A stretch of 64,000 nt of DNA from Tribonema minus (taxonomy: Eukaryota > Sar > Xanthophyceae > Tribonematales > Tribonemataceae): NCBI GenBank assembly GCA_017506865.1, contig JAFCMP010000335.1, forward strand, positions 372,001 to 436,000, read 5' to 3'. How positions within the stretch are numbered: the stretch's first letter is position 1; every line of letters begins with the position of its first letter. Below, one piece after another: positions 34,899 through 45,565 of this stretch. Under the pieces are notes generated by a model. The model did not search any database, was not told where the DNA came from, and saw only the letters and a list, made by a program, of their open reading frames with translations. The position numbers and the translations under genes were made by a program.

Positions 34899-35142
34899 CC
34901 TTTTATTGATTTCGCTTCGTACTGTACCATTATGCCGACGTTACACCTATGTCAATGTTGTCTCATGCCCGCCTTGCCCGTTGCATGAACTGTACATGCC
35001 CGCCTTGCCCGTTGCAGGAAACCGTATTTGTGCATGCCCGAAGCTACTGCAGCATGGGCTCAGCAAATCGCTTGCCATGCCGCCATGTCAGATGCGCCCG
35101 TTGCATTCATCTGCGCTTGTGTGCTGTGAAATAGCCTGCAGT

Positions 35143-35640
35143 GTACTCTTTATTAATTCTCGCTCAGGGCGCGAAAAAGCCCAGATGATTGGCATCTACT
35201 AGTATGCTTGCTGTACGGAATCTGCATGTCGTATGACAGTATGAAAGTGTCGTAACGACAACCACTTAAACGCCGCCGCCGCCGCCGAATGGCATCTCGG
35301 GATCCTCCCCAGGGCCTACATCCTCCTCCATGTGCCCCTGTGAGGATGTAGGGCCTACATCCTCCTCCATGTGCCCCCCCCCCCCCGATTCTGCCATGTG
35401 TGTCATGACACGGCCAGAGTACGCCATGTGGAGCGCTGCCGACAGAGCCGACCGTAAGCGCGCCAGGGCGATGCGGCAGCCCTTAAGAGCTTAGGGCGCG
35501 TTCCTTTGGGCACTGACATCCTGCTGGCATACTCCATCGCCACAGCCTCCAGCAGCTTCCGCCCCTGCTCCCCGATGCTGCCAAAAGACCCGATTGCCAA
35601 AGTGGCACGTTAAACTTTGTAGCAATTCTGGTCATAATGA
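35143..35640 (-). mobile_element. family B non-LTR retroelement tail, copy B4
   Basis: Minus-strand copy from CTGGTCATTATGACCAGAAT at the 5' side to AATTAATAAAGAGTACACT at the 3' side. It contains the LAIGSFGSIGEQGRKLLEA part of the endonuclease, and a duplicated 48-bp block (TACATCCTCCTCCATGTGCCC, at about 35317 and 35357). It abuts the 3' end of the family A element exactly at about 35641. Confidence 0.8.
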
Positions 35641-35825
35641 CCAGTGTACTTTCAAAATTTTTGTTAGTTTCGTTTCGCAAGGGGCGCGAAAAGCCCTCTG
35701 TTCGGATGTGCACTCAATGCAACATTCCTTCTCTGAAGAGAGTGTACGTATGAATTTGTATTTAAAAAGGCCCAAGGGAGGCCGGGTTGCCTATGCAACA
35801 GAAACGCTTGCGTCAACGCAGCAGC

Positions 35826-36781
35826 CTAGTCTGCGCTGTGCCCTAGGAGCTTGGATACCGGCGCTGCAACACAGCCCAGCATTCGCACTCCGCGTGTGTG
35901 CGCCATGACGCGCTCCGCCAACTCCCGCGCCAGCGATACGCTCAGCTCAATGAGGATCTGACGCTTAGCTAACCCGGCCTTGCGTAACACATCTGCCTTC
36001 CCCCCCGCCGAGCACAGTGCTGAGTGCATTGCCAACTCCCTAACAAAAAGGCTTGTCTGCTTGCCCAGCCATCTGTACGACTCCTGCACGAATGGCACAA
36101 AAGCCCAAGATGACGTCAAGGTGCCGGTGTGGTGCTTGACCTTCGCGTCCTCCCCCACCCCAGCAGCATAGCCGTCCGTGTTCGAGGCATTTGTTTTGCC
36201 TGTCAGGTACAAGCTCGCTGTGGGCGCGCGCACACTTGTGTCTAGCATTATTCCCTTGTTACGGTATGCACTGCTAAAGTGCAGACACCCTGGGTCAATG
36301 ACTGTGTCCGCCCGATAACCCTGTACCTTGAAGACGCTAGCGTCCTCATTGTGGACAATAGAGACATGGTGCTGTCTCAAGATGCGCTGCAGGCACCGCT
36401 TTTGGGCAGTGTGTGTGTTGCGTTGTGCCCCCGTATGTGCTGGCTGGGGCAGCTGATCGCATGCCTGGAGGTGAGGCTTACGTCACTGCACCGCCATGGG
36501 CACACCTCGCCCTGTATGCCCCACCCGTCTATGAAGATCGCAACCAAAATCATCGTGGCTGCTGCCATACTGGACATGGGCGCCGCACCCGGGCGGTCAT
36601 TGGCAGCGGGTGGCACGCTCATCCACGCCATTGTCCCGGACGCACGCTGGCTGCGCAGCTGCGCCAGGACCCGCGCGCTAGCCTGTTGGCGGCGGCGGCT
36701 GGTGTCGCGCGAGTCACCAATAAGTGCAGCCTGCGTCGGCTTGACCACGGCACCAGCCGAGGCAGCCTCTAGGTCCTTCAC
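35826..36781 (-). pseudogene. zinc-finger and restriction-like endonuclease part of family A element
   Basis: In 36781-36377 the frame gives LAQLRSQRASG, then C-x3-C-x8-H-x3-C (EVCPWRCSDV..RHAISC) and HIRGHNATH. A frame change near 36380 leads to ASVFKVQGYRADTVIDPGC, IMLDTSVRAPTASLYLTGK, GEDAKVKHHTG, FVPFVQES, and a stop at 35826. RxD, LD.SV and K..H/Y with a following FVP..ES box are the expected core of the PD-(D/E)xK-like nuclease of RLE elements. The frame change makes a fused protein impossible without a shift. Confidence 0.7.
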
Positions 36782-37338
36782 CAGGCAATCCTCGTATTGA
36801 CGTCAAAGAACATTTGAAAGGCCGGCTTGTAGTCCTTGCGTGAAGTGACCGCGCCGGCGGCGGGGCACTAACTTCCTGCAGATCTCGTCCGCATAGGCCT
36901 CCCAGTCGTCGTCGTCGTCCTCCTGCCCGCCGCTGCAGCTGCTTTCTTCCGCGCTAGTTTGTGTTTTAGCGGGCGTGGAAGAGGCAGCCGCGTCAGCGGC
37001 TTGAGGGCCAGATACGGTCGTCGCCGCAGCGGCCGCCTCGGCGCCAGGCACAATGCCATGGGTGTGTGGGGCTGGCTCAGTGGTCACCGTCTCCGTGACG
37101 GCAGTTGCGGCGTAGATCGCTTGCACCGCAGTGGGGAGCGTCGACGATGCGGCCGTCGTATCTGCTGCCCACCGTAGCAACGATGCTGGGAGCTGCTCGG
37201 CCACAGCTGTGCGTGATTTTTGCCGCCATCAGCTGTCAGCGCTCGCGTAGAGTGTCACACGGCCTCGATGATTGGCGGCAGTCCCTGGTCCTCGCGTATT
37301 GCGCATGAGTGCTGCGCGAACCAAGTGACTGCGCCGTG

Positions 37339-39000
37339 TTAGTCAGTACCAAGCCTCAGGGCCCCTGCTGCCACAGTGGCTTGAATTATTGCCGGCCGCA
37401 GTGTTGTGCATGCCTGGGCCGTGTATGCGGCTGGTGCCAGTAGCCCCAAGAGCGGCATGCCCAGACCGCCTTGTCGCTCCGGCAACCGTGACGCCCGCAG
37501 TGGCACTGCGATGTCCGTGAGTTCTGGCGGGCCCAAGCGCGGCAATACCAGCACGCTGCCACTGCTGGCAACCTCATTGTCACCAGCAGTGCAGGCGGCC
37601 AGCAGGTGTGACTTCATGACTGCCGCGGTAGCGCAGCCGTGCAGGTGCAGCATGCGTTCAAGCGTCCATGCACAGAACCCGTCGAATGCGTGCAGCCATG
37701 TCTCACTCAAAGCCGTGTCAACGACCCGAGCTAAGAAGCCCATGCGCTTCGTCAGTGACCTGCGCAGAATGAACTGTGCTGCCTGTAGGTGATGCCGCGC
37801 CATTCCAGCTAGCTGCCACGACAATCGCCATGTCCCTGCGTCAACAAGATGCTTGCTCATGGCAGTATGCACATAGGCTGGGTGCCCTACCGGTACCCCG
37901 ACCGACGTAAAGCCCTGACTGGATTCTGGCATGGTGGCGTCCACAAACGGTATGTCAAGGGCGCGCAGGCGTGCTCTGGCCGCTTCATCAAACACTGTGC
38001 CGCGCATGGCGATGGCCAGCGACTTGTCTGGTCGAACGCGTAGGCCCCCTGCCGCAAGCCGACGGATCACCTCTGCCACCCCAGCGGCCGCTGCATCGTC
38101 GAAGTAGGCAGCTTGCAGCACGTTGAGGTCATCCAGGAAAGCGCAGTGCGGGGCTGGCGGTTCCGCTGTGCTGTGGCCGTAGGCCGGCATACTGCCGGGC
38201 GTCGTATTCACTCCATCAGCGTGAGGGTAGAAGAGTACTACGAAGGCCGCTGCCACTGCAAAGTACAGCGGCCCTAGAGGGTCCCCTTGCTGGCACCCTA
38301 GGTGGGAGCAGATAATGCGAGCTTCACCGTAACGGTTCACCTCCACTCGCATCTCTGGGGCTGCCGTGTCACCACAGTATACGGACTCAAAGTGCGGCAG
38401 CAGCTCCGGACAGAAGAGCATAAGCCCCCGCACAATGGCGGCGCGATCCACACTGTTAAATGCGTTATCACAGTCCAGCTGGATTGTGGTGCCATACAGC
38501 TCGTGCCACACGCGCGCGCGCGCTGCCACATGCTCGACGCCAGACCGGTGTCCTACGCCAAACTGCGACATGGAGGCCAGCAGCCCCGATATCTTGCCCT
38601 TGACGCTCCGTGCCGCTGTGGACCCGAGGAGTCTGCGCCAGACACTGGAGCAGGCGATCGGACGCCGCTTCTGTCCTATGCCTGAGAGGGCCGCGGCGCG
38701 GAGAAGCCGTTGCGATTGCTCCGGCAGCAGTTCGGGCTCAACAAGCAGCGTTGTGAACACCTTGGCCAGGTGATGGGCGAATGCCGGTTCCATCACATCT
38801 GATTCTGAATCACTAGCAAGTCCTGGCGAGGCACTGCCCACGGGGCGGGTGGCTGCTTTCACTGGTGCACCAGGCCCAGCGGCCATCAAGAGGTGTTCAT
38901 GGCGTAGGCCGTCCAGCCCTTCCTGCCTAAGGCTTCCCCGCCCCTGCGAGAGTACTTGCAATACGTCCATTGTCATCTGCTGCTGTGACTTATACGGCAT
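37339..39000 (-). CDS. reverse transcriptase of the family A retroelement
   Basis: 553 codons. RT motifs in order: finger region GLDGLRHEHL (about 28-37), motif A IQLDCDNAFNSVD (about 173-185), motif B HLGCQQGDPLGPLYFA (about 233-248), motif C AFLDDLNVL (about 287-295, the catalytic Asp pair in FLDD rather than the commoner YADD), then GLRVRPDKSLAI. It ends in a GGLGM region (ERQGGLGMPLLGLLAP) typical of RTs from this group, where a GGLGLR block follows the thumb. All catalytic aspartates are present. The frame begins close to the fingers, so the element's N-terminal part is probably missing. It stops at 37339 before the linker, which reads on in another frame. Confidence 0.9.
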   Translation of the reverse strand: MPYKSQQQMTMDVLQVLSQGRGSLRQEGLDGLRHEHLLMAAGPGAPVKAATRPVGSASPGLASDSESDVMEPAFAHHLAKVFTTLLVEPELLPEQSQRLLRAAALSGIGQKRRPIACSSVWRRLLGSTAARSVKGKISGLLASMSQFGVGHRSGVEHVAARARVWHELYGTTIQLDCDNAFNSVDRAAIVRGLMLFCPELLPHFESVYCGDTAAPEMRVEVNRYGEARIICSHLGCQQGDPLGPLYFAVAAAFVVLFYPHADGVNTTPGSMPAYGHSTAEPPAPHCAFLDDLNVLQAAYFDDAAAAGVAEVIRRLAAGGLRVRPDKSLAIAMRGTVFDEAARARLRALDIPFVDATMPESSQGFTSVGVPVGHPAYVHTAMSKHLVDAGTWRLSWQLAGMARHHLQAAQFILRRSLTKRMGFLARVVDTALSETWLHAFDGFCAWTLERMLHLHGCATAAVMKSHLLAACTAGDNEVASSGSVLVLPRLGPPELTDIAVPLRASRLPERQGGLGMPLLGLLAPAAYTAQACTTLRPAIIQATVAAGALRLGTD

Positions 39001-39059
39001 TTCATGGTGGAATACTGTCTTGTATGTTTGTATGACTGGGCAAAATGTATATTTGGGCA

Positions 39060-41057
39060 GAATCTGATGCTCACAGCCTGGTTACCATACATAGGTATCA
39101 GCTCTTCTGCATCGGCGCACGGCTGCCTACTAGTACATGCAGAGGCGCTGCAGCAGGCAACTCCTCCAGCTGCAGACAGCGCTCAGCGGGCTGATGAGGA
39201 TGCGGCAACACGAGCCGTGGCGGCGCCGGCTGCAGCGGCAGCAGCGTTAGCACCAGCAGCACCAGCAGCGGCAACAGCGGCAATGGCGGTTGGAGGCGCG
39301 ACCGCTCCGGCAGCGGCAACTGCATCAGCGGCAGGCCGCGATGCCGCCCCGACAGTCACCGTGGCGACCGTTACAGAAACACTAGCAGCTGCTGCGGTGG
39401 CGGCAGGCGGCACAGCAGCTTCCGGGCCGGCCGCTGATGACGCAGCCATTCTGGCGGCACACGGCGCACCTGCCGCTGGATCAACGGCCGCAGCGGCAGC
39501 ACAGGCTGCACCAGCAGCAGCAGCTGCAGCGGCAACGCACAGCGCAACTACCCCGGCGGCACTGGCAGCAGCAGCGGCGGCAGCAGCAGCAGCGGCTGCA
39601 CCAGCACCTGCGGCAGCAGCAACACCAGCAGCAGCAACGGCAGGCGGCGCACAGGCTGCTGCTCTACCGCGCGCAGCCGCTGCGGCAGCGGCAGCCGTCA
39701 ATGCAGGCGCTGCGCGTTGCACACCAGCAATGCTACAAGGAGCAGCAGCAGCAGAGGTGGCGCGCCTGCCGCTCATGCGGACGGTCGCCACAGCTGCAGC
39801 ATCCCTACGTGCAGCAACAGGTAATAAGCTGGAACATGTACTGCCACCAGCGCTGATGCCACTGCAGCAGCAGCCACCTATGCAGCAGCAGCCGCCGCCA
39901 GCAATTTACGACGTAGACGTCAGTGCTCTGCGTTGCAGTGTAGCCTGAGGCGCCTCAGTCAGAGTGCGCTTGCAGATGCCGTCACTACCGAGCTTGCAGA
40001 TAAAGTGGAGGCGGACCTGCAGCAATTGCCGCAGGGCACGCAGCGCACACAAGCACTTGCTCGATTCCGGTCACAGCGCCACATGCACTCAATCGGCATG
40101 GCATTCCTCAACGAGCCGATGTACTCCACAACGGCTTCGTTTGATGGCCTATCCTGGCAGCTGGCTGTCAAGCGCGCCATCGGAGTCGAGGAGCAGACGA
40201 CAGGCTGCAAGCTGTGCGGGACGTCGCCGGGCGGCACTCTGCATGCACGGCTGTGTCAATTGCCACGCGTCAAGGCGCACGACGCCATCGTCCACAACAA
40301 TGTCAAGAGGGCCACACAGCGCATCCTGCGGCAAATTTTATTATAATACCTCAAAACGGGACTGGTGGACGAGGACTACACGCCGTTTCTGAGGTCCGCA
40401 GGGCCGCCGGGGAGTCGCAGGATGGACATCGTGCTGCCTGCCGACGCCTTCCCGGTGACCGACTACGACGATCCCACACATCAACTACCGCTCATGGTGG
40501 ACGTCACCTGCTTCGAGGCACAAGTGGCGTCGCAGGCGGAGAAGACTGCAGCAGATCCTGAGCATTGCTGCTGCGACCAAGAGGCCGCCAAACAAACCCA
40601 CTATTCTGGTCATTATGATCAGAATTGCTACAAACTTGCCACTTTGGCAATCGGGTCATTTGGCAGCATCGGGGCGCAGGGGCGGAAGCTGCTGGAGGCT
40701 GTGGCGAAGGAGTATGCCAGCAGGATGTCAGTGCCTGGGGGAGCGCAACCGAAAGCTCTCAAAGGCATCGCCCTGGCGCGCTTACGCTCGGCACTGTCGG
40801 CAGCGCTCCACTGGCACATGGCGTACTCTTGCCGTGTCATGACACACATGGCGGAATCCAGGGGGGGTGGGCACAAAGACGAGGACGTAGGGGGGGATGT
40901 CGAGATGCCATTTGGCAGCGGCGTCGTTTGATTGGTTGTCATTGAGACACTTTCAGACTAGTCACACGACATGCAGACTCCGTACAGCAAGCATACTAGT
41001 AGATACCATTCATCTGGGCTTTTGTGCGCCCTAAGCGAGAATTAATAATAAGTACAT
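39060..41057 (+). mobile_element. family B RLE retroelement, longest copy (B5), 5'-truncated
   Basis: Plus strand: a very Ala-rich linker (39100-39948, stop), then after a frame change DAVTTELADKVEADLQQLPQ, ALARFRSQRHMHSIGMAF and a CCHC finger (GCKLCG..HARLCQLPRVKAHD). An in-frame TAA at 40344 precedes the endonuclease (RRMDIVLPADAF, LMVDVTCFEAQ, HYSGHYDQNCYKLATLAIG; stop near 40931). The 3' tail ends in GGGCTTTTGTGCGCCC..GAATTAATAATAAGTACA. No RT is present, and the copy begins within the linker. It stands head-to-head with the family A RT at about 39.0 kb and serves as reference for the four shorter family B tails. Confidence 0.75.
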
Positions 41058-41269
41058 GCAGAGCTTTCAACAAATGTTAGAGTTGGTCTTTCAACCCTGG
41101 GCACCTGGCCACCTGAATCATCAGATGCAATCTAAAGGCGCGCAAAAGCTATTTTTTCAAACTGCATTCAAATCGCAGCAAAAAACGCACAGAAATCCTC
41201 CTTCTTTCCTCCTTTTTTTCTTTTCTTGCCGGCCGCCCCCCCCCCACACCTGGGAAAAATTGCCGTATC

Positions 41270-42285
41270 AGCGACTGATGGGGGTAAAGTGGCGCAGGCA
41301 CGACGCTTGCTAGATTTTTGTAAGTTGACCATTTATTATTATAATCAGATTCGAAATGCGATTCACTGGGTGAGATGCCTGAGACGGGACCGTTCACGCG
41401 GGGGCACTGAAGTTACCTCCATGTTGTCTCACCATGTGGTGACATGTATTAGTTTTTCGCAATGATTCTTCAGTTATGAAGCTGTGTGTCAGCATCGACC
41501 ACTGTATGAGAGTAATTGATCGACGCCGTTCTCACGGCCTGCGATGCAGCCACCATGTAGTTTCACCATGTTGGAACATAGTTTCTTACAAAAGATTCAT
41601 GACATATGAAGCTGTGAGCCTGCATGAACCACTGTGTTGAGTGTAGCTCCAGGGCATATCGAGCTTACTCTCCATGGTGCCTGACCGTGTTCTATGCTTC
41701 GACTAGAATTGAAGTTAGACTTGAAGTTGATCAGAGGCAGCCCAGCCGCCAGAAACACTCTATTTCAGAAGCTGACCCAAAATGGCGCAGGTTCGACGCT
41801 CGCTATATTTTCGTAAATTGACCAATTATTATTGGAGTCAGATTCGAAATGAGATTCACTGGGTGACATTCCCTTCAGGGGGCCGTTCATGCTTGTGGCT
41901 CTGAAGTTACCTCTATGTTGACTCACCATGTAGTGACATATGTTAGTTTTTCAAAATAATTATTCAGGTATGAAGCTGTGTATCAGCATCGACTACTGTA
42001 TGAGAGTAGTTAGCCGAAGCCGTTCTTGCACCATGTACCCTCAACAAGTTACAACAGTTGGTTTCTGAAAAACGATTTCGTCAGATTCTGAAGTGAAGCT
42101 GTTTGCCATTTTGAATCTCAGTGTTGAATGCAGCTCCAGGGCATATCGAGCTTACCCTCCGTGGTGCCTCACCGTGTTCTATGCTTCGACCAGACTTGAA
42201 GTTAGTCTTGAAGTTGATAGCCAGCCCAGCCGTTACAGAACTATTTTTCAGAGGCTGACAAAATAATTGCGCAGGTGCGACGTTA
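41270..42285. repeat. ~493-bp diverged tandem repeat, two full units and a partial third
   Basis: GATTCGAAATG(C/A)GATTCACTGG GTGA occurs at 41348 and 41841, with shared blocks TTCTATGCTTCGACNAGA and AGCTCCAGGGCATATCGAGC in each unit. A third partial start appears at about 42262 (GCGCAGGTGCGACG). Units contain many short diverged segments and no reading frame. Confidence 0.75.
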
Positions 42286-42289
42286 AAAA

Positions 42290-43770
42290 TCAGCGCGACG
42301 ATGCAAACAAACACGTCATGCGCACGATTGATGACAGTTGTGCACAGTTGCAAAAGATGCGGGCATGGTTTACGCCTGCTAAGTAGGCCATAACCAGCAG
42401 CAGACATCAGCGTGTACCAAACGCAGCTGCAGGCACCACTACCATAAGGCAGCACCAGGCATTAGCATTACCAACAGTAGCGTCAGCAGCAGGCAAGCAG
42501 CAGGCAGGCATCATCAGCAGAAGAGCATCAGCAGCAGCGGCAGCAGACACATAACAGCAGCAGACATTTACTACAGCTGCGACAAAGAGCAGCAACAACA
42601 GGCTAGCAGCAGCAGGCAGCAGCATCATCAGCAGCATGTGCAACACACTAGATACCAATGCTTTCAGATTGATGACCATGCTAAGGGGGGTGGCGGCGTT
42701 GCACATGATTGCTATTGCACCATATGAGCAATTGCTTGCTGCTGTTGCATCCGTGTCGGTGCAGAGAATCTTGGCGAGGGGGTGGGGCTGGGGGAGGCAC
42801 GCAAGCATTGCGAACCACGGGTGTCTGTGAAGCAAAATCATGCATCATCATCTAATTCGGTGGAGTGCCGGGGGGGGGGGGGGCTGCTCGCTTCCAGGTC
42901 CTGACATCTGGCGCTGTGCGCCTGTATGTGAGAAGGGAGTAGATGCCCGAGGGCTCTGCTTGATGTACACAGCCACAAGTGGATTAAGTACACAGCGATA
43001 ATAAATTGAGGTACACAGGGACCTGTGAGGCTGGCAGCTGCTGAGGGGGGCCGTGTGAATGGCATGCACATGTGCAACTGGTAGCATCTGGGAGGGGGGG
43101 GCGTTCTGGTGGATGGCAAGCGCCAGAGGGGTCTGTGCTGGATGGCAGGAAACCTGTGCAGCTGGCAGCATCTCAAGGAAGTTATTGAGGCCAATCGCAG
43201 AATCATGTGTAGCTGCCTGCATATGCGCGGGATTGCCAGGGCCGATTCTGTTGTGCAATGCCATTCAGCGACTTGACGACTATGCTAGGGAGGCAGGGAT
43301 CGCCGCCCACATTGTCGTCTGCTTCGGCACCATATTTGTTATGTAACTTAAGAATTCTGTCCGCTGTCTCCAAAGCAGCAATAGTGCAGTGCAGCGCAGT
43401 GCCAAAGCAGCATGCAGCATCAGCGGCAGCATGCAGCAGCAGACATTAGCTGGAGCATCAGCAGGCATCAGCAAAATGAGCAGTAGCATGCTGCTGGTGC
43501 AGCTACGTCGCCATATGAGCGGTCGCATGCTGCTGGTGCATCTACGTCGGGGTGGATTCTTGGCGGGGGGGACGACTACAGGCTGGGTGAGGCACACACG
43601 GCGACGTCACTCGCTATTAAGATTTCTCCAGACACAAGCGTCAAGACAACATTTCCCTTTGGGCGACTGAGCATAAAGTCATGGCATATGCATACATTTA
43701 CTCCCGAAGGTTTGACTGTCACTATCACGGCCACGGCCGATCTGCCAGCAACTGAGGCAGGGAGTCGAGG
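42290..43770. other. GCA/CAG-rich intergenic DNA, no supported gene
   Basis: Contains interrupted AGCAGCAGGCAGCAGCATCA runs at 42410-42650 and 43380-43560, G runs, and short repeated blocks such as GCATGCTGCTGGTGCA (twice near 43490-43540). The frames here are Ala/Ser/Leu low-complexity readings on both strands. I see no domain or splice chain. Confidence 0.5.
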
Positions 43771-43774
43771 GCTT

Positions 43775-44931
43775 TCACCTGCTGCAATGCTCTACAAAGA
43801 AGGTGAAAACCTGCGTCCACGCTGGGTGGTCCATGTGGCCAGCGTCAGCATTTTGAAACATGAACATGTGTTGTTCATTTGCATAACAGGTGGCCGTTGT
43901 GTGGACGCCAGACCCCACCAGCATCTGAGCAAAATGCTGGCCTTCAGCGGCAAGCACGTCGTGCCCGGCAGTGATGACGAGTGAAGGCGCAAAACTTTGC
44001 AGCTCGTCTCGTCTAGCAAACGCGGGCGATGCCAGTGAAGTACGGCCTTCGATCTGCGGGTACCGTAAGTATGAGGCCCAGTAGAACGCTATCCCTTCGC
44101 CTTTGCCGGACTTGTACATGATGTAAGGCTTGACGGTGTCCGTCACTCAGCTGAAGTCAGTGACGGGATAGATGAACGCGTTCGCACAGAGATCAATCCC
44201 CTTCAACGATAACACTCTGACATCGGTTGCTGCCGCTTGTCGCTGCTGTTGCAGCACTGAAAACACAATGGCAAGGTTCCCTCCTGAGCGGCTCTCGCCC
44301 ATGAAAGCCCTGCGAGTATTGTCGCCCCCGTAGTCGGAAATGTGCTCGCGGATCCAAGTGAGTGCGTGGCATACGTCAGCGAGGGCTCCGGGGAAACGAG
44401 TCTGCGGGGCGAGCCTGTAATCTATTAACACGACACAAACTTTAAGCCATACGCCGCTTGAATATTTGTTATGGCCCACGCGTACATTATCTGCGTCCCG
44501 CTGATCCAGCCGCCCCCGTGAAGGTACACAATAACCGGCGTCAAACGCAGGATGTCCGGTTCTGCGCTGCCTCTGAAAATCAGCATACCCGGGTTGGATA
44601 CTCCTTCGGAGGCCGTCGTGGAGATAGCAGTGACATTTGTATTCAAGGCGGTGGATTGCCCAATCAAGCGGGCCTCGCGATGAGCGAATGCGGAGTGAAG
44701 GAGCACGATAACTAGCAGGAGGGTCCGTAAACACTTGCGGCTCGCCGTGTGTAGAGTGCGTGGATCAGCAGCGGCAGCCTCAGTGACAGAGGTTGCTTCC
44801 ACGACTGTTGCAATAGCTATGGCACGGTTGGCGTGGAATTGCTGTGGTGTACCGCTGTCACAGTGGTCGCTTGTAGAGGAGTCGAGTGCCGCCATTGGCA
44901 GTAAAGGAAGGGCAGCAGAGGTCGAGTTCAA
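43775..44931 (-). pseudogene. alpha/beta-hydrolase of the hormone-sensitive-lipase (HGGGW) group, one frameshift and one stop
   Basis: Starting at 44931: an N-terminal region with a hydrophobic signal-anchor (LRTLLLVIVLLHSAFA), then VIVYLHGGGWISG (oxyanion hole) and AWAITNIQAAYG. A one-base shift near 44440 moves to the frame reading VCVVLIDYRLAP, ALTWIREHISDYGGD, then GESRSGGN (nucleophile Ser; the usual small residue after it is Arg). After an in-frame TGA at 44149-44147 the same frame continues with PSLVITAGHDVLAAEG (acid) and ANEQHMFMF (catalytic His), ending at 43775. All catalytic elements are still visible, so the breaks are recent or are sequence errors. Esterase-type activity is the family role; substrate unknown. 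Confidence 0.8.
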
Positions 44932-45338
44932 TTAGGGAGATGTCGTCTCGGCAGCAAGTGGGCAGCGCTTATACATGGTAATCATTTATGCTGCTACGTA
45001 AGAAATGTACTAGTGAGCTTTTGATGGCAGCATTAGTCCCCCCCCTAGAGTGTTTGTAATGGCAGGTGCTGAACATTGTGGAGGTTGCAGACGGAACAAT
45101 GATTTCAGGTATTTGACCTGTGATGGGTTGCATCATGTGATAGAGAAGGGTACAAGCCCCAGTGCGGATGCAGTGGCTTTGGCACAAGCACACTCACTGA
45201 CAGGTAGCTATGCGTCATGCATAGAGCTGGCGCGCTCGGCGAACGCCCGAGCCAGCATGCTCACCCATCACGTACAGTTAGGAGTTTGGAGTTAGGTCTG
45301 CCGTCCTCATATGCGTGGCGACACTTGTAGCTACTCAC

Positions 45339-45565
45339 CCAATGTTGTAGCACTGTGACAGGGGCTTGCAGGCCTCGCTGCTCTCGTCGTCGTAGGTCGT
45401 GATCCCCACGACGACGCCATCGAGAGGCGCGCCCCCCCCGCCTCGCCCCCCTCTGCTGCCCGCCACGCGCACTGGCACCCCTGACGTGGGCAGGCCTGGC
45501 CCCATGCGGGGGCCGGGGGGCTGTATGCAGCGGCTGATGTGCGCAGTATTCCTGGCATTCCGCAT
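45339..45565 (-). CDS. probable exon of an unrecognised minus-strand gene
   Basis: The frame reads RMGPGLPTSGVPVRVAG, a Gly-rich loop, then APLDGVVVGITTYDDESSEA and CKPLSQCYNIG before a strong donor CATTGG|GTGAGT (45339/45338). Composition is protein-like and the donor is convincing. The VVGITTY..C pattern faintly resembles the end of trypsin-like proteases, but no catalytic motif is visible. The rest of the gene was not found. Confidence 0.35.

Larger units (their letters stand above)
35641..39000 (-). mobile_element. RLE-type non-LTR retrotransposon, family A (copy A2), near-complete
   Basis: Reading 39000 to 35641 on the minus strand: a reverse-transcriptase ORF (39000-37339), a linker rich in Ala/Thr and Asp (37204-36803), a CCHC-type segment (about 36520-36380), a restriction-like endonuclease (36380-35826) and a 3' untranslated region. 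The last ends with GAGGGCTTTTCGCGCCCC and ..TTTTGAAAGTACA, a stem-loop and AGTACA terminus like those of family B. The pieces lie in two or three frames with stops between them, so this copy is unlikely to be active now although the RT frame is intact. The order RT, zinc finger, C-terminal endonuclease is that of early-branching non-LTR elements. Confidence 0.75.

Noticed and set aside
39183-39791. 202-codon Ala-rich minus-strand frame
   Set aside because: It is the antisense of the family B linker; the plus strand leads into a zinc finger and nuclease, the minus strand into nothing.
35641-41057. Twin-primed single insertion as explanation for the head-to-head arrangement
   Set aside because: The minus-strand element has its own zinc finger, endonuclease and 3' tail, differing from those of the plus-strand element, so these are two elements and not one 5'-inverted copy.
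44147-44149. In-frame TGA of the hydrolase as a selenocysteine codon
   Set aside because: The position is not catalytic in this family, no recoding hairpin is evident, and the gene has a separate frameshift.
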